DNA of 64,000 nt. Source: Rhizophagus irregularis. Taxonomy: Eukaryota > Glomeromycota > Glomeromycetes > Glomerales > Glomeraceae. The stretch is from NCBI RefSeq assembly GCF_026210795.1, contig NC_089455.1, positions 2,852,001-2,916,000 of the forward strand. The letters run 5' to 3'. This document shows positions 33,257 to 46,269 of the stretch, one piece after another. The notes below the pieces were generated by a model that saw nothing but the letters and a program-made list of their open reading frames with translations, was not told where the DNA came from and ran no database searches. The position numbers were made by a program, and so were the translations under genes. Each line of letters begins with the position of its first letter. Within the stretch, counting starts at the first letter, position 1.

Positions 33257-36200
33257 CACTGGTCGAATGAAGGGCTACCGGGTAAATTTCATATACCCGA
33301 TAGCCCTATTATATGTTTTCGATTTTAACCTGAATGGCAGCTGATCGATCCACCCGATTTGTGACCGGTTCTCGGCGCAGATCAGGTATAAGTCATGTGA
33401 CTTTCAGGTTAGAACATAACGGTAAAGTGCTATATGAATATCGGGAGAATTTCAGCAATCCGATATTTCTCCGAACTATTTATAATATTAGATGTATATT
33501 TGCTACATCGAAACCCGAAACTTATTATTTATTCATTTATATATACTATATATTATTCATTTATTTATTTATTTAACATAATAACATATATATATATTTA
33601 TTTTATTATTATATTTTTAAAAATTATATTCGTTAATTTATCCTATTCTATCTATCTACATTATGTTGTTAATGGTTTGGAATATTATTCCAGTTGGTTC
33701 GATTCCAACAAACAACTATTTTTCCCAAAGTTTTTATGCCAACTCTTCCGAACTATTGCCTACTAATACCAAACGAATTAAGCAGAAGATGGATATTAGA
33801 TTGTGGTGGATTAGGTTGATTTTGACTTGGTAAAATTGTGAGTGAAATATTATTTCGTTCTCTATAAAAAAAAAGAACGTTTAGTAAACGTTCTTAACGA
33901 AAAATATTAAAAAAAATAAGTTCTGGTACCTTGTGTCAATTTCATCTTGAGCGAATTACCTACAAGAAAACGAAAAAAGTAACGTTAAAAATGTTACAAA
34001 AAAAAATAGAAAAACCCTTCTATTTACCTTTCGTCCAAAGTCCAGTTCGTAATCTTGTCTGGCGTTCCTACTAAAAAAGAAAGAAACGTTAGTACGTTTC
34101 TTTAAAACAATTAAACACCATACACCGCATTATCCCATATACCTAAGTCCAGGTTCTCCCAAATTCCTAGGAGTCCGGTAATCTAAAAAAACAAAAAAAG
34201 AAACGTTAATACGTTTCTTTAACATAATTAAACACCAACGCTATACACTTCCCCATATACTTTACCGGGTTCTTCCAAATTCCTAGGAGTCCGGTAACCT
34301 AAAAAAATGAAAAAAGAAACGTTAATACGTTTCTTTAATACAATTAACGCCATACACTCCTCCCATATATTTTACCGGATTCTTCCAAGTCCGGTAACCT
34401 AAGAAAATGAAAAAGAAACGTTAGTACGTTTCTTTAACACAATCAAACGTCATACGCCACCCATATATTATACCGAGACTTCCAAGTTCCTAGGAGTCCG
34501 GTAACCTAAAAAAATTGAAAAAAGAACGTTGATACGTTTCTTTAACAGCCCCCATATATCTAAATCCGATTTATTGAAAAAAAATATTTAGTTTCGACAA
34601 AAAAACTTACCGAATTTAAATACCGAGCTCAACAAATCCTACAAAAAAAAGAAAAAGAAACGTTAAAACGTTTCTTAATAAAAAAATAAAGTTTCGTAAC
34701 GATTTTCATTACGAAACTTACCATTTCGACCTTAGAGTACCGGAGCGGCGGAGCCTACAGATTCTACAAAAAAAAAATAATAAGAACGTTAGAAACGTTC
34801 TTTGAAAAATAAAAAAATATTGAAAGTTTGAAACTTACCCTCTCTTAGGCCTTAGCATCCCAGTCCGGTATAAAAGTCGAAGGGAGCCTACAAAAATAAA
34901 TAAAGAAACATTAGTAACGTTTCTTTAAAAAAAAAATAAAAAAAAAGAATCGAAGTTTCAAAACGAAACTTCGAAACCTAACCGAAATCCAATATCCAGA
35001 GAGTATCTACAAAAAAAAGAAGAAACGTTAATATAACGTTTCTTACAAAAAAAAGAATAAAAAAAAAAAGATTGTTTCGCAACGTTTAAACTTACCGTTT
35101 CGAAACACTGAGCCGAACACTTGAACCTACAAAAAAAAGAGAGAAACGTTAATATAACGTTTCTCAAAGAAAAAAAATTTTTTTAAGTTTCGTAACGTAA
35201 CTAAATGTCGCGAAACTCACCGTCATTTCGAATTTCACAAGGCCGAAATACTTGAACCTACAAAAAAAAAAGAGAAACGTTAATATAACGTTTGCTTTAC
35301 AAAAAAAAATAAATAAAAATAAGTTTCGCGTTGTGAAACTTACCATTGAGTTGCCATTTCGAAGCTCCCCACTTGAACCTACAAAAAAAGAGAAACGTCA
35401 GAATAACGTTTCTCAAACTCTCAAAGAAAAAAAAATTGTAAGTTTCGCAACGCATTGCGAAACTTACCGTTCGTTTCGTTGAAAAATGAAAAAAGATATT
35501 TCGAAGTATACTTGAAGTATATCTTCGAAATGTCGAATTTAATTTCGTCCGTCTAAGGAGCCGCCCAAAAGAAACCGAACCTAAAAGAAAAAAAAATGAA
35601 ACGTTAATAAACGTTTCGTTGAAAAAAAACAAAAAAAAAAATATATTTCGAAGTATACTTCAAGTATACCTTCGAAATGTCGAGAAGGAGCCGCCCAAAG
35701 AAGTCGAACCTAAAAAAGCAAAAAAAACGAAGCGTTAATAAACGTTTCGTTGAAAAAAAAAACCCAAAAAAGAAAGACATTTTGAAGTATATATACCTTC
35801 AAAATGTCTTATTGATTTCCGTCCGTCCAAGAAGCCAAGAAGCCGCCCAAAGAAGCCGAACCTAAAAGAAAAAGAAACGAAACGTTAATAAACGTTTCGT
35901 TAGTCGAAAAAAACAAAAAAATAATTATTTCGAAGTATACTCGAAGTATACCTTCGAAATATCGAGTTCCGAATCTCCAAGGAGCTGCCCAGCCGAACCT
36001 AAAAAAGCAAAAAAAACGAAGCGTTAATAAACGTTTCGCTAGTCGAAAAAATAAAAAAATAAATTATTTCGAAGAAGTATACCTTCGAAATGTCGAATTC
36101 CGAACCTATACCTTCGGCGTTCTGGACCTAAAAAATAAAAAAGAATATTAGTGCTAACGTTCATTAAAACAAATAAAAAAAAATTTTTTGCTTACTCCGG

Positions 36201-36785
36201 AAGACTGGAACTAATTTAGATACCGGTATATGTCTTCGGCTTCCTTAAAGTCTCCAAGAGTCCGGCGTTTCCTTCAAAAGAAAAGAAGTCCGGAGACTAC
36301 TAAAGTGAAACTTTTTAATCCGTTTCTGCATGTTGCAGATTATATTCCGAACGTTGGACGAGCTTGCCAGAAGTTAGAAATTTGATTTCGAGTTAAATAT
36401 TTGGTTCTTCAAAAGGTGTGATAAAAATTTATTTATTTAAAGTATTGTAAGAAAAAAGTTAAAAAAAAATTAACTTTAAAGTGTAAAAAAAAAAAGTTTA
36501 TCAATTAAAAAAAAGATCGAAGATTTTTGTGGGAATAGAAATAATTACATGCCGTAAATTATTCCAATGACCTATCAGACTACTGATAGGTATAATAAAA
36601 TTTTCTGATATTTTAATGATATGTCTTTAAAAAATCAGATTTTTTTCATAAAATATTATTAAACATTTCGGATTACCGATACTTGTAAATGTTTAATATT
36701 GCCTATCATGCCATATCGGGTTTCTGATTATTTCCTGATATTTGACCAATACGTTATTACCCGATATTTCATCATTTGACCAGTG
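33257..36785. mobile_element. 3.53-kb non-autonomous CACTA-type element, copy 1
   Basis: It starts CACTGGTCGAATGAAGGG and ends ATCATTTGACCAGTG, and is flanked by the 3-bp duplication TAT (33254-33256, 36786-36788). CACTG ends with a 3-bp duplication are diagnostic of CACTA elements. The left subterminal zone has a hairpin GGGCTACCGGGTA / TACCCGATAGCCC. The interior (33860-36200) is an array of hairpin units. No transposase frame is present. The first 11 bases equal those of the large CACTA element at 38358, so that transposase family may have moved it. It is over 98% identical by eye to the copy at 44092. Confidence 0.85.
33860..36200 (-). repeat. Array of ~19 hairpin units with splice-like borders (copy 1)
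   Basis: Nineteen units spaced 100-200 bp apart (mean about 127) each contain a GAAACGTTA...AACGTTTC palindrome. On the minus strand each unit begins at a donor-like site (GTAAGTTTCG, GTATACTTCG or GTATATGGG, depending on the subgroup), passes through the palindrome and ends in a T-tract with TTTTTTTGTAG or TTTTTTAG. Between units are 23-65 nt exon-like segments such as GTTCGGCTTCTTTGGGCGGC and GTTACCGGACTCC. In many units the donor lies inside a second hairpin (AAGTTTCG...CGAAACTT). Segment lengths are not consistently multiples of three, so coding is doubtful. Confidence 0.7.
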
Positions 36786-37560
36786 TATGAAATGATGGAG
36801 CATGGACGGCTCCACTTAAAGGTCTACCTGTACGATAGTTTCTGGCTAATTGGGATCTCAAACAAAGAAAAAAACGAAAATGATTTCAAGCTGTGGTTAA
36901 AGGAATTCCTACTTCAGTGATCATAGTTAGATTATACCTGGATAATCCTGCTCACTCTATTTTTGCACCTTTAAGGTGTAAAGCATTTAAATTAATTCAA
37001 GATCAGGGCACCTGCAAGTTAATAACTTACTTCAAATCGTAGGCTGACTTGGATAAGGTTATTGGTAAGCCATTTAACTTGGACGAATTTACTGGTGATT
37101 GGATGAGGTACTTTACCCCTAACTTGAAGCAAAGAAGGAGAAATCTTCAGAAGATGAATCAAGAAGGTGACTCTAAAGTTCAAACAAATAACACTAACAC
37201 TCAGTCGAGTAAGAAGCAAAAGGTGACCAAGGAAATCAAGAATATAGATAAGGCCTTGAGCGGTATTGACAAGCTTACTATTTTAGCAGAAATAAGGTCG
37301 ATGCTTAAAAAACTGGAAGCATCATGATATAAGTTTGAAAGAATGGTCAGATAGTCTTAGTTTTAGAAGTGTAATAGTAGTAGGGTGGTTTCGTTACTTA
37401 CTGTTTTTTGTTTTCGTTTTATATGTGGAATTCTTTTTTTTTGTTTTATTTTTTCCTGCATTTTTCTTTAGTTCAAAGGTGCATTTGCACCAGGTTTATT
37501 AATGCATCCTCATTGCAATCCGGGGGTAGTTGACTTATTTTCTGTATCTTTTGTGATGTA

Positions 37561-37744
37561 CAGTTAAACCTTTATATAACGATATGTCGGGACTCATAAG
37601 AAAAAATTTAAAAAATATCGTTATATCAAATTATACCAATATTTATATGTCCTCACATATAGTGGGAATGTAAAATTTTATCGGTATATCAAGTTTTTAA
37701 TAATGTATCGGTATATCAAATATCGGTATATCGAGTTCTGACTG
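37561..37744. mobile_element. 184-bp pogo-like MITE
   Basis: CAGTTAAACCTTTATATAAC at the left is mirrored by TCGGTATATCGAGTTCTGACTG at the right (imperfect). TA flanks both sides (37559-37560, 37745-37746). CAGT...AACCT...ATAACG ends are typical of pogo/Tigger-derived MITEs. It lies in the 3' region of the LINE-like copy. Confidence 0.7.
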
Positions 37745-38734
37745 TAGTTACATCTATATTGTATAGACTCTTGTGTCATTTTTAATAAACTTGAAATATA
37801 AAAAAAAAAAAAAAATAATTATTTAAAAATTTTATAATTTAAATTATAAATTAATTTATTAATTTTACTATATTATATAAATTTAAATTATAAAATATTT
37901 AAATTTTTTCATATGAATAATTAGATGTTATTTCTTCAACAGATTTCCATAAAATACGGCAAAAACCAATTACTAATATAACAAATCCTTTTAATTTATT
38001 AGGATTTGATTTAGTTATTTTAATTCTTTTATCAAATATTCCTGAATAATAATCATTTGTATTTCCTTTTGAAATAATATTCATATATGATTTCAATTAT
38101 TTAATTCCATTATTTAATATTTCTTCTATAGTTATTTTTTTAGTTTCATTATATTCTTTTGACCAATATTCATATGATCTTTTTAATAGAATTTTTTCAT
38201 CTTCTTTTTCAATAATTTTATCTAAATTTTCTAAATCATTTGTATTAAACTTCTTTTTTTAATTTTTAATTAATCCAATTAATGGAATATATTTTAATTC
38301 TAAACTAATATTATTATTTCCTATTCCTTTTAAAATAAAAATATCTGAATATCCAAACACTGGTCGAAATAGGACAATTCGACCTAAATTTGACCAGGTC
38401 GAATATAGGTCGAATGACGATCTAACCTGTGTCAAATTAAGGTCGAATTTTCGGGCGCATTTAGGGTGCCAATCGTCTCAAATTCGGAAAGGATATTCGG
38501 CTAAAATTAGACCTATATTAGGACGTTATTACATATTTGTTCGACCCTAAAAAAAAACCATATTCGACTACTATATGTAACCCGAATATTATTGATAAAT
38601 AGAGTTTTCAAGGACGAATAATAAAGCATAGTATAAGCAAATAAAACCCGTTTATTTTATATTTTATATATATTGACGTATAGTAATTATATAAATCAAC
38701 CCATGTACATAATAATATATAAACCCCAATAAAC

Positions 38735-38910
38735 CAACCATATTAAGCCAAAAAAAGAAATATAAAATATACTAATAATACCATATAATAAAAAATAAAC
38801 CCAATAAACCAACCAAAAAAAAGAAATATAAAATATACTAATAATACCATATAATAAAAAATAAACCCAATAAACCAACCAAAAAAAAGAAATATAAAAT
38901 ATACTAATAA
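38735..38910. repeat. ~64-bp tandem repeat, about 2.7 copies
   Basis: Unit: CCAACCAAAAAAAAGAAATA then TAAAATATACTAATAATACC and ATATAATAAAAAATAAACCC. It overlaps the 3' end of the accessory gene: the last unit contains that gene's stop codon region. Confidence 0.75.
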
Positions 38911-41260
38911 TATTCGTCGGCTTCAAAGATTTCATAAATTTTCTCGTCTTCTTTTGCTTCTTTTGTGGCTTTTTCTTTGCCTTTTCGACTCCTTTCGGCT
39001 CTTTGTTGCTAATATGATATAAACAAAATTAATTAGCGATATTTGCGATGTAAAAATATTAAAAACAATTCAACTTACTGTCGTCGAACTTTCACCAATC
39101 TCATCCAAATCTTCGGGTCTAATCGAATTCATTTCCGCTGAATTTAACAAGAAATCCGAATATGGCTCCGTTAAATTCGGCTCCATTGGCTCACAATCTT
39201 CGTAAGATTGAATCAAATCATCAATCACATCATCAGCCACGTCATATTCGCTAACGTCGTTTGTTTCGTTGGTTTCATCAGTTTCGTACATTTTCGCTTT
39301 ATCGAGCGCCCATTCGGGCGCATTCTTGAAGGTTCACTAGACGTAAAATACATGTCATCATCATAAATTCTCTCTCTTTGCTTTTTTGCGTGTTGAATAT
39401 ATTCTGCTTCGGGGTCCAATACGTTTCGTAATAGGTGTTTTAACTATTTAAAACAAAGATAAACTTTATATATCGAATAAATATTAAAATAGGTTAATAG
39501 CAATAATCACTTTAATACCTTGTTCGAACGCCATTCCCGATCGTATACATGCAGGAACCGCTTGTTATTAGGCAATTTCTGTCTTGATTCGTCTTCGGAA
39601 TCCGATTGCTCAATCGAATGACAATCATTCTGTAGGAGCATTGGTAATAATTCATCTTTATCGAATTCCTGTATGTTGGCATTATTTCTTTCGTATAATT
39701 TTATTGCGGCCTTTACTCGTCTATTTTTTTTCTGTCGAATATATAAAGATTAATTTCAAATGACTAAAAAAAAAGAAGTGTATTAAAATAAAATACTCCT
39801 CACTTCGGACAATCGCGCATTTACGTGCATTCTTCGATCTACTTTGTCTAATTGGCCTGATTGTCATTTCCGTTGTCTATCTCTTTTATGCTTGTGCATC
39901 AATCGTAACCAGTCTGACAATTGGGTTACCGACGGATTATAATGTCCACTCATCAACTTCTTTAATTCAGGTATCAATTTTTCGTATATCTTTGCTGTCT
40001 GTTCACTGAAAGTCTTACCATAATCCAACCGATATTCTTCGGGTATTTGACCTTTCAAGAGGTTCTTCATTTCAGCCTAAACAATAAGAGGAAATAATAA
40101 AATAATAAAAGCTGTATATATACATTAACACAATTCGGCTGCAAATAGTCTTGTAAAATTCTTACTCTTGCATCTGTAGCGGCAACTTCATCAGGAGATT
40201 CCTCTCTCGATTTTAATCTTTTATTGGGACGTTTTGGTGAATATTGCTGCGGAGGATTAATAATCTTTCGAGGTATGTGAAGTTGTTTGGATTGTTGAAG
40301 TTCTTCTCGGAGAGCTTTATTTTCTTCACATAATTCATTCGATTCGTTACTAAAAATTTCATTAAAATCCCGTAACATGGAGTTCTCCTCCTCGATCCTA
40401 CGAACATGGTCTTCTAAATTATCTATTTTTCGTTTCATTCTGGCTACTTTGGACTTTTCTTGTTTTAATTCGTTCTGTAGTCGAAGGGTTTCTTTTTTTA
40501 AATTTCCTAACTCAAAATTACCTATTTTAAATTATAAGGATATGTAACAAACAGATGTAATATAATAAATATCAAAATATAAAAATAACAAATTCGATTT
40601 ACCCGCTTCTTCATTACTTGGTCGATCACTTCTTGGTGCTCCTTCTTCGTGATGTGAACGATAACTTTTTGGTACATTAATATTAGGATATTTTTTAATA
40701 ATATCCGAAGCCGTTAAATTTCGTTGAGATTGAGATTGAGTTCGACCTATTGAGGCTGAAATATCTGGCAGAATAACGAGTTTAAAGGGAGATGAAGAAA
40801 CTGTAGTATTAGTATTTTGTGGTGTTAGTGTTGACGAAGTGGTAATATTACGTGTTGATAGTGTTGACGAAGTGGTAATATTACGTGTTGAAGAAGCAAT
40901 ATTTCGTGATGCTGATGCTGACGATCGTGATGCCGGTGTTGAAGTGGCAATATTTGGAGGTGTTGGTGTTGACGAAGTGGCAATATTTGGAGCTGTTGCT
41001 GTTGAAGAAGCAATATTTTGTGGTGTTAGTGTTGACGAAGTGGTAATATTTCGTGATGCTGATGTTGACGATCGTGATGCCGGTGTTGAAGAAGCAATAT
41101 TTCGTGATGCTGATGCTGACGATCGTGATGCCAGTGTTGAAGTGGCAATATTTGGAGGTGTTGGTGTTGACGAAGTGGCAATATTTTGTGGTGCTGGTGT
41201 TGACGACTCAGCAATATTTGGTGGAGGAGTATTTGGTTTCGATGGTTTCTTACGAGTCAT
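38904..41260 (-). CDS. CACTA accessory protein (TnpA-like, coiled-coil), six exons
   Basis: Exon 1 (40603-41260) starts MTRKKPSKPNTPPPNIAESS and has Ser/Thr/Pro-rich tandem repeats of the kind STPTPPNIATS / RSSASASRNI, then DIIKKYPNINVPKSY. Exon 2 (40124-40521) is a long coiled coil (LKKETLRLQNELKQEKSKVA ... EENKALREELQQSK). Exon 3 (39804-40076) reads MKNLLKGQIPEEYRLDYGKT. Exons 4-6 (39519-39731, 39077-39443, 38908ish-39008) are charged and end in a Lys/Glu-rich helix (ERSRKGKEKATKEAKEDEKI). All introns are short GT-AG and in phase. A TGA in exon 3 and a frame change near 39325 suggest the copy is damaged. By position (divergent from the transposase, inside the same TIRs) it is the likely DNA-binding partner protein. 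Confidence 0.65.
40830..41230. repeat. Coding tandem repeats in the accessory gene
   Basis: Plus-strand words GAAGTGGCAATATTTGGAGG, GAAGAAGCAATATTTCGTGA and GACGATCGTGATGCCGGTGT recur about ten times in mixed order. They encode the Ser/Thr/Ala/Pro-rich minus-strand repeats. The opposite-strand open frames here are shadows. Confidence 0.7.
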
Positions 41261-41821
41261 TATTGGTTTTTTTTTTCAAAAAAAAAAGAAAGAGATTTTT
41301 TGTACGGACGAGGAAATTGGTCCACCTTTTATATCTATTTTTTACTATCAAATTAGACTCTCAACAATCAACGATCAATTACACTTAAACATTTGTATCA
41401 AATTAGACTCTCAACAATCAACGATCAATTACACTTAAACTTTCGCATCAAATTAGACTTTCAATTAATTAAACAGATCAAATCAGACTTAAACTTTTTC
41501 ATCAATCAGACTTAAACTTTCGCATCAAATTAGACTTTCAATTAATGAAACTGTTAAATCAAATTAAATAGTATGGTGATACGTATGTTTTATTTTTAAA
41601 TTCCTATACTTATTCAATTTTCGTTCAATTTTTTCGTCTATTTCGTCCAATTTTCGTATGGTTTTTTTAATTATACCATCAATATCACTTTAAAAACGGA
41701 ATATAAAAAATCACAATATTACTAAAAATTCGACATCACTAAAAATTTGATATTAATAATTACAATTTTATTCAACGTAAAAACATATTACAACTTTATC
41801 ATATCTGACTTTTATCAAAAA
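41261..41821. promoter_or_regulatory. Divergent promoter region of the CACTA element
   Basis: Spacer between the two divergent CACTA genes. It contains two perfect 40-bp-scale copies of ATCAAATTAGACTCTCAACA...ATTACACTTAAAC (about 41348 and 41398, period 50) and two or three shorter partial copies (AAATTAGACTTTCAATTAAT) up to 41560. The repeats could be regulatory sites, but this is inferred only from position. Confidence 0.5.
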
Positions 41822-44091
41822 ATGAATAAAGGGAGAAGAAAACGCATTGCTGCTAATATCTTGGACGAATATAATAATTCGAGTTCTTCAACCTCTGAAC
41901 GAACTTATGCCGAATTTACGACCAGAAAACCAAGATCGAAGGTTCCGTGCTATTGCAGCAATTGTAATGGGAAAATGATTGATCCGCGCACAAAGGAGAC
42001 ACGAGCAAACGAATTCTTTAGAACCATTAAATTCCGATAAGGCTCCAACATCTCAAGAGTTAGTAGAACTGATTGATTCGACAATATCGTTAGAAGAACC
42101 ACAAGATACGACAATATCGTTAGTAGAACCACAAGATACGACAATACCGTTAGTAGAACCACAAAATACGACAATACCGTTAGTAGAACTACAAGATACG
42201 ACAATATCTATTGATACATATTCTGATAATGATACGTATGAGGAACAACAATATGTATTTCTTCCACGTAAAAAAAGGTCAAAAACAGGCACACTTCGTC
42301 ATATTACTGAAGTTGAGCAAGTCGCTGAATCAACTGAATATGACACGGATGATATCTACACTAGTGAATCTTCGGCACAAGAAGATTCTCCTAATAATGA
42401 TGATAACGAATTTTCAAGTAATTTTGAGAATTATTCTCATCCTATGTTCGACATACCAGATATTTCAGACACACCGAATATTTCAGAATTACCAACAGAT
42501 GAACTAATTAAGGGGATTTTGATATGGATTATGAAGTTCAGGTCGAGTCATAACATACCAAATACCGCAATTGAAGAATTAATACAATTTATTAAAATAA
42601 TATTGAAAGTGTGTAAAAATATCAATTCCGAATCATTTCCAAATTCATTATATATGTTAAGAAAAGCGTTAGGACTTATCGATCGATTTACGCAATTTGC
42701 AGCTTGCCAAAAATGCCACAAATTATACAAAAAAGAGGATATAATATCAAATGATGATAATACTATTATGAAATGCAGCCATGTCGAATTTCCAAATTCG
42801 GCCACAAAGAGATTAAAGCAATGTCAAACTCCTTTAGGAAAGAAAATTTCTTTAAATAATAGTATATCAATTGTTCCTGAATTAATTTATCCGGTCTCGA
42901 GTATACAACAGCAGCTTTCTAGTATGTTCAAGCGACCAGGATTTGAAGAATTATTGCGGCATTGAACTCGTCGTTCAGTAATTGATAATGTTTTATCAGA
43001 CATATATGACGGGCAAATTTGGCAAAATCTTAAGGAATCAAACGAACAAGAGTCAAATAACTTTTTCCGACCGGACAAGGCTGATACTCATCTAGGATTA
43101 ATGATAAATTTGGATTGGTTCCAGCCGTACGAAGGAACGATTTACAGTACAGGTGTAATATACGCAATAATATGTAATCTACCTCGGGATGTTCGATTTA
43201 AGCCTGAAAATATGCTTATACTCGGCATATTACCGGGGCCCAATGAGGTTAAATTACATAGAGTAAATCATTACCTTTCACCAATAATCACGGAATTAGA
43301 ATCACTTTGGGAAGGCGTGATTCTTAATCGCACTTATGAATGTCCAAATGGCAAAAATATTCGAGCTGCATTAATAATTGCTTCGTGCGATATTCCTGGA
43401 GCTCGAAAATTATGCGGGCACATCTCTGCCCTTGCATCATGCCATCGATGCGAAAAAAGGGCCAATAATCGCAATTTTGGTGGTATGGCGGATATGAGCG
43501 ACTGGTTTATCATGAAAGATCCAGTCGAGCATCGTCAAAAGGCTTTAGAATGGCGACGATGCAAATCTAACGCAGAAAGAGAGATTCGTCAAGGAGAATG
43601 GCGTAAGGTGGTCTGAAATATTAAGACTGCCGTATTTTGATCCGATTCGTTTTGTTGTTGTAGATCCGATGCATTGCCTTTTTCTAGGAATCGCTAAATG
43701 GATAACAAAACGAATATGGATTGATGAAGGTGTATTAACAGAAAAAGATCTTCAATCAATTCAAAAGAAAATGGACGAATTTAAAGTACCATCAGATTTG
43801 GGATGAATTCCTGGTAAAATCCATTGTGGTGAAGGGTTTTCTAACTTTACCGCTGACCAATGGCGCAACTTTTTCCTAATATATGCCACTGTTGCTTTAT
43901 GGAATCATCTTCCGGGTAAAGATCGCAAAATTCTTACGTATTTCGTAAGAGTTTGTACGATTTTGGTTAGACGAATTGTGGAGATTAACGATATGAAAGA
44001 AGCCCATGAACTTTTGATAAAGATAATTAAATTGATCGAAGAATGCTATGGCGAAGAAAAAATAACGCCAAACCTCCACCTCACTGGTCGA

Positions 44092-46215
44092 ATGAAGGGC
44101 TACCGGGTAAATTTCATATACCCGATAGCCCTATTATATGTTTTCGATTTTAACCTGAATGGCAGCTGATCGATCCACCCGATTTGTGACCGGTTCTCGG
44201 CGCAGATCAGGTATAAGTCATGTGACTTTCAGGTTAGAACATAACGGTAAAGTGCTATATGAATATCGGGAGAATTTCAGCAATCCGATATTTCTCCGAA
44301 CTATTTATAATATTAGATGTATATTTGCTACATCGAAACCCGAAACTTATTATTTATTCATTTATATATACTATATATTATTCATTTATTTATTTATTTA
44401 ACATAATAACATATATATATATTTATTTTATTATTATATTTTTAAAAATTATATTCGTTAATTTATCCTATTCTATCTATCTACATTATGTTGTTAATGG
44501 TTTGGAATATTATTCCAGTTGGTTCGATTCCAACAAACAACTATTTTTCCCAAAGTTTTTATGCCAACTCTTCCGAACTATTGCCTACTAATACCAAACG
44601 AATTAAGCAGAAGATGGATATTAGATTGTGGTGGATTAGGTTGATTTTGACTTGGTAAAATTGTGAGTGAAATATTATTTCGTTCTCTATAAAAAAAAAG
44701 AACGTTTAGTAAACGTTCTTAACGAAAAATATTAAAAAAAATAAGTTCTGGTACCTTGTGTCAATTTCATCTTGAGCGAATTACCTACAAGAAAACGAAA
44801 AAAAGTAACGTTAAAAATGTTACAAAAAAAAATAGAAAAACCCTTCTATTTACCTTTCGTCCAAAGTCCAGTTCGTAATCTTGTCTGGCGTTCCTACTAA
44901 AAAGAAAGAAACGTTAGTACGTTTCTTTAAAACAATTAAACACCATACACCGCATTATCCCATATACCTAAGTCCAGGTTCTCCCAAATTCCTAGGAGTC
45001 CGGTAATCTAAAAAAACAAAAAAAGAAACGTTAATACGTTTCTTTAACATAATTAAACACCAACGCTATACACTTCCCCATATACTTTACCGGGTTCTTC
45101 CAAATTCCTAGGAGTCCGGTAACCTAAAAAAATGAAAAAAAGAAACGTTAATACGTTTCTTTAATACAATTAACGCCATACACTCCTCCCATATATTTTA
45201 CCGGATTCTTCCAAGTCCGGTAACCTAAGAAAATGAAAAAGAAACGTTAGTACGTTTCTTTAACACAATCAAACGTCATACGCCACCCATATATTATACC
45301 GAGACTTCCAAGTTCCTAGGAGTCCGGTAACCTAAAAAAATTGAAAAAAGAACGTTGATACGTTTCTTTAACAGCCCCCATATATCTAAATCCGATTTAT
45401 TGAAAAAAAATATTTAGTTTCGACAAAAAAACTTACCGAATTTAAATACCGAGCTCAACAAATCCTACAAAAAAAAAAGAAAAAGAAACGTTAAAACGTT
45501 TCTTAATAAAAAAAATAAAGTTTCGTAACGATTTTCATTACGAAACTTACCATTTCGACCTTAGAGTACCGGAGCGGCGGAGCCTACAGATTCTACAAAA
45601 AAAAAATAATAAGAACGTTAGAAACGTTCTTTGAAAAATAAAAAAAATATTGAAAGTTTGAAACTTACCCTCTCTTAGGCCTTAGCATCCCAGTCCGGTA
45701 TAAAAGTCGAAGGGAGCCTACAAAAATAAATAAAGAAACATTAGTAACGTTTCTTTAAAAAAAAAATAAAAAAAAAGAATCGAAGTTTCAAAACGAAACT
45801 TCGAAACCTAACCGAAATCCAATATCCAGAGAGTATCTACAAAAAAAGAAGAAACGTTAATATAACGTTTCTTACAAAAAAAAGAATAAAAAAAAAGATT
45901 GTTTCGCAACGTTTAAACTTACCGTTTCGAAACACTGAGCCGAACACTTGAACCTACAAAAAAAGAGAGAAACGTTAATATAACGTTTCTCAAAGAAAAA
46001 AATTTTTTTAAGTTTCGTAACGTAACTAAATGTCGCGAAACTCACCGTCATTTCGAATTTCACAAGGCCGAAATACTTGAACCTACAAAAAAAAAGAGAG
46101 AAACGTTAATATAACGTTTCTTACAAAAAAAAATAAATAAAAATAAGTTTCGCGTTGTGAAACTTACCATTCGAGGTTTGCCATTTCGAAGCTCCCCACT
46201 TGAACCTACAAAAAA

Positions 46216-46269
<54 letters not shown>

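Larger units (their letters stand above)
32327..37815 (+). pseudogene. LINE-like ORF1 copy with poly(A), split by a CACTA element
   Basis: The frame starts MAFSSIPNISKVFSAGDDLN at 32327 and decays through several stops. Later conserved pieces are NKDLIRKITVYDIPST and AWSQVVAIKFKSQQKYITVT (an RRM-like module), then beyond the inserted element WTAPLKGLPVR, FQAVVKGIPTSVIIVRLYLD, CKAFKLIQDQGTCKLITYFK and a Lys/Asn-rich tail ending KLTILAEIRSMLKKLEAS at 37326. A 3' untranslated region with AATAAA and a run of A (about 37801-37815) follows. An RRM-like ORF1 plus a poly(A) tail suggests a non-LTR element, but no reverse transcriptase is present; an amplified retrocopy is an alternative. Most stops fit TGG to TAG or CGA to TGA changes. 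Confidence 0.5.

Noticed and set aside
33690-33712. tRNA-like T-arm (GTTGGTTCGATTCCAAC) within the small CACTA element, also at 44516
   Set aside because: No A-box, anticodon arm or acceptor stem could be placed around it.
33334-33766. Open frames of 80 and 110 residues at the left end of the small CACTA element (and at 44159-44591)
   Set aside because: Overlapping frames in AT-rich sequence with no domain or codon pattern; identity between copies reflects recent transposition, not selection.
35297-35632. Minus-strand open frame of 111 residues in the hairpin array
   Set aside because: It reads straight through the donor-like and acceptor-like sites and the T-tracts, giving Phe-rich low-complexity sequence.
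40839-41438. Plus-strand open frame of 199 residues opposite the accessory gene
   Set aside because: Shadow of the Ser/Thr/Pro-rich repeats on the minus strand.
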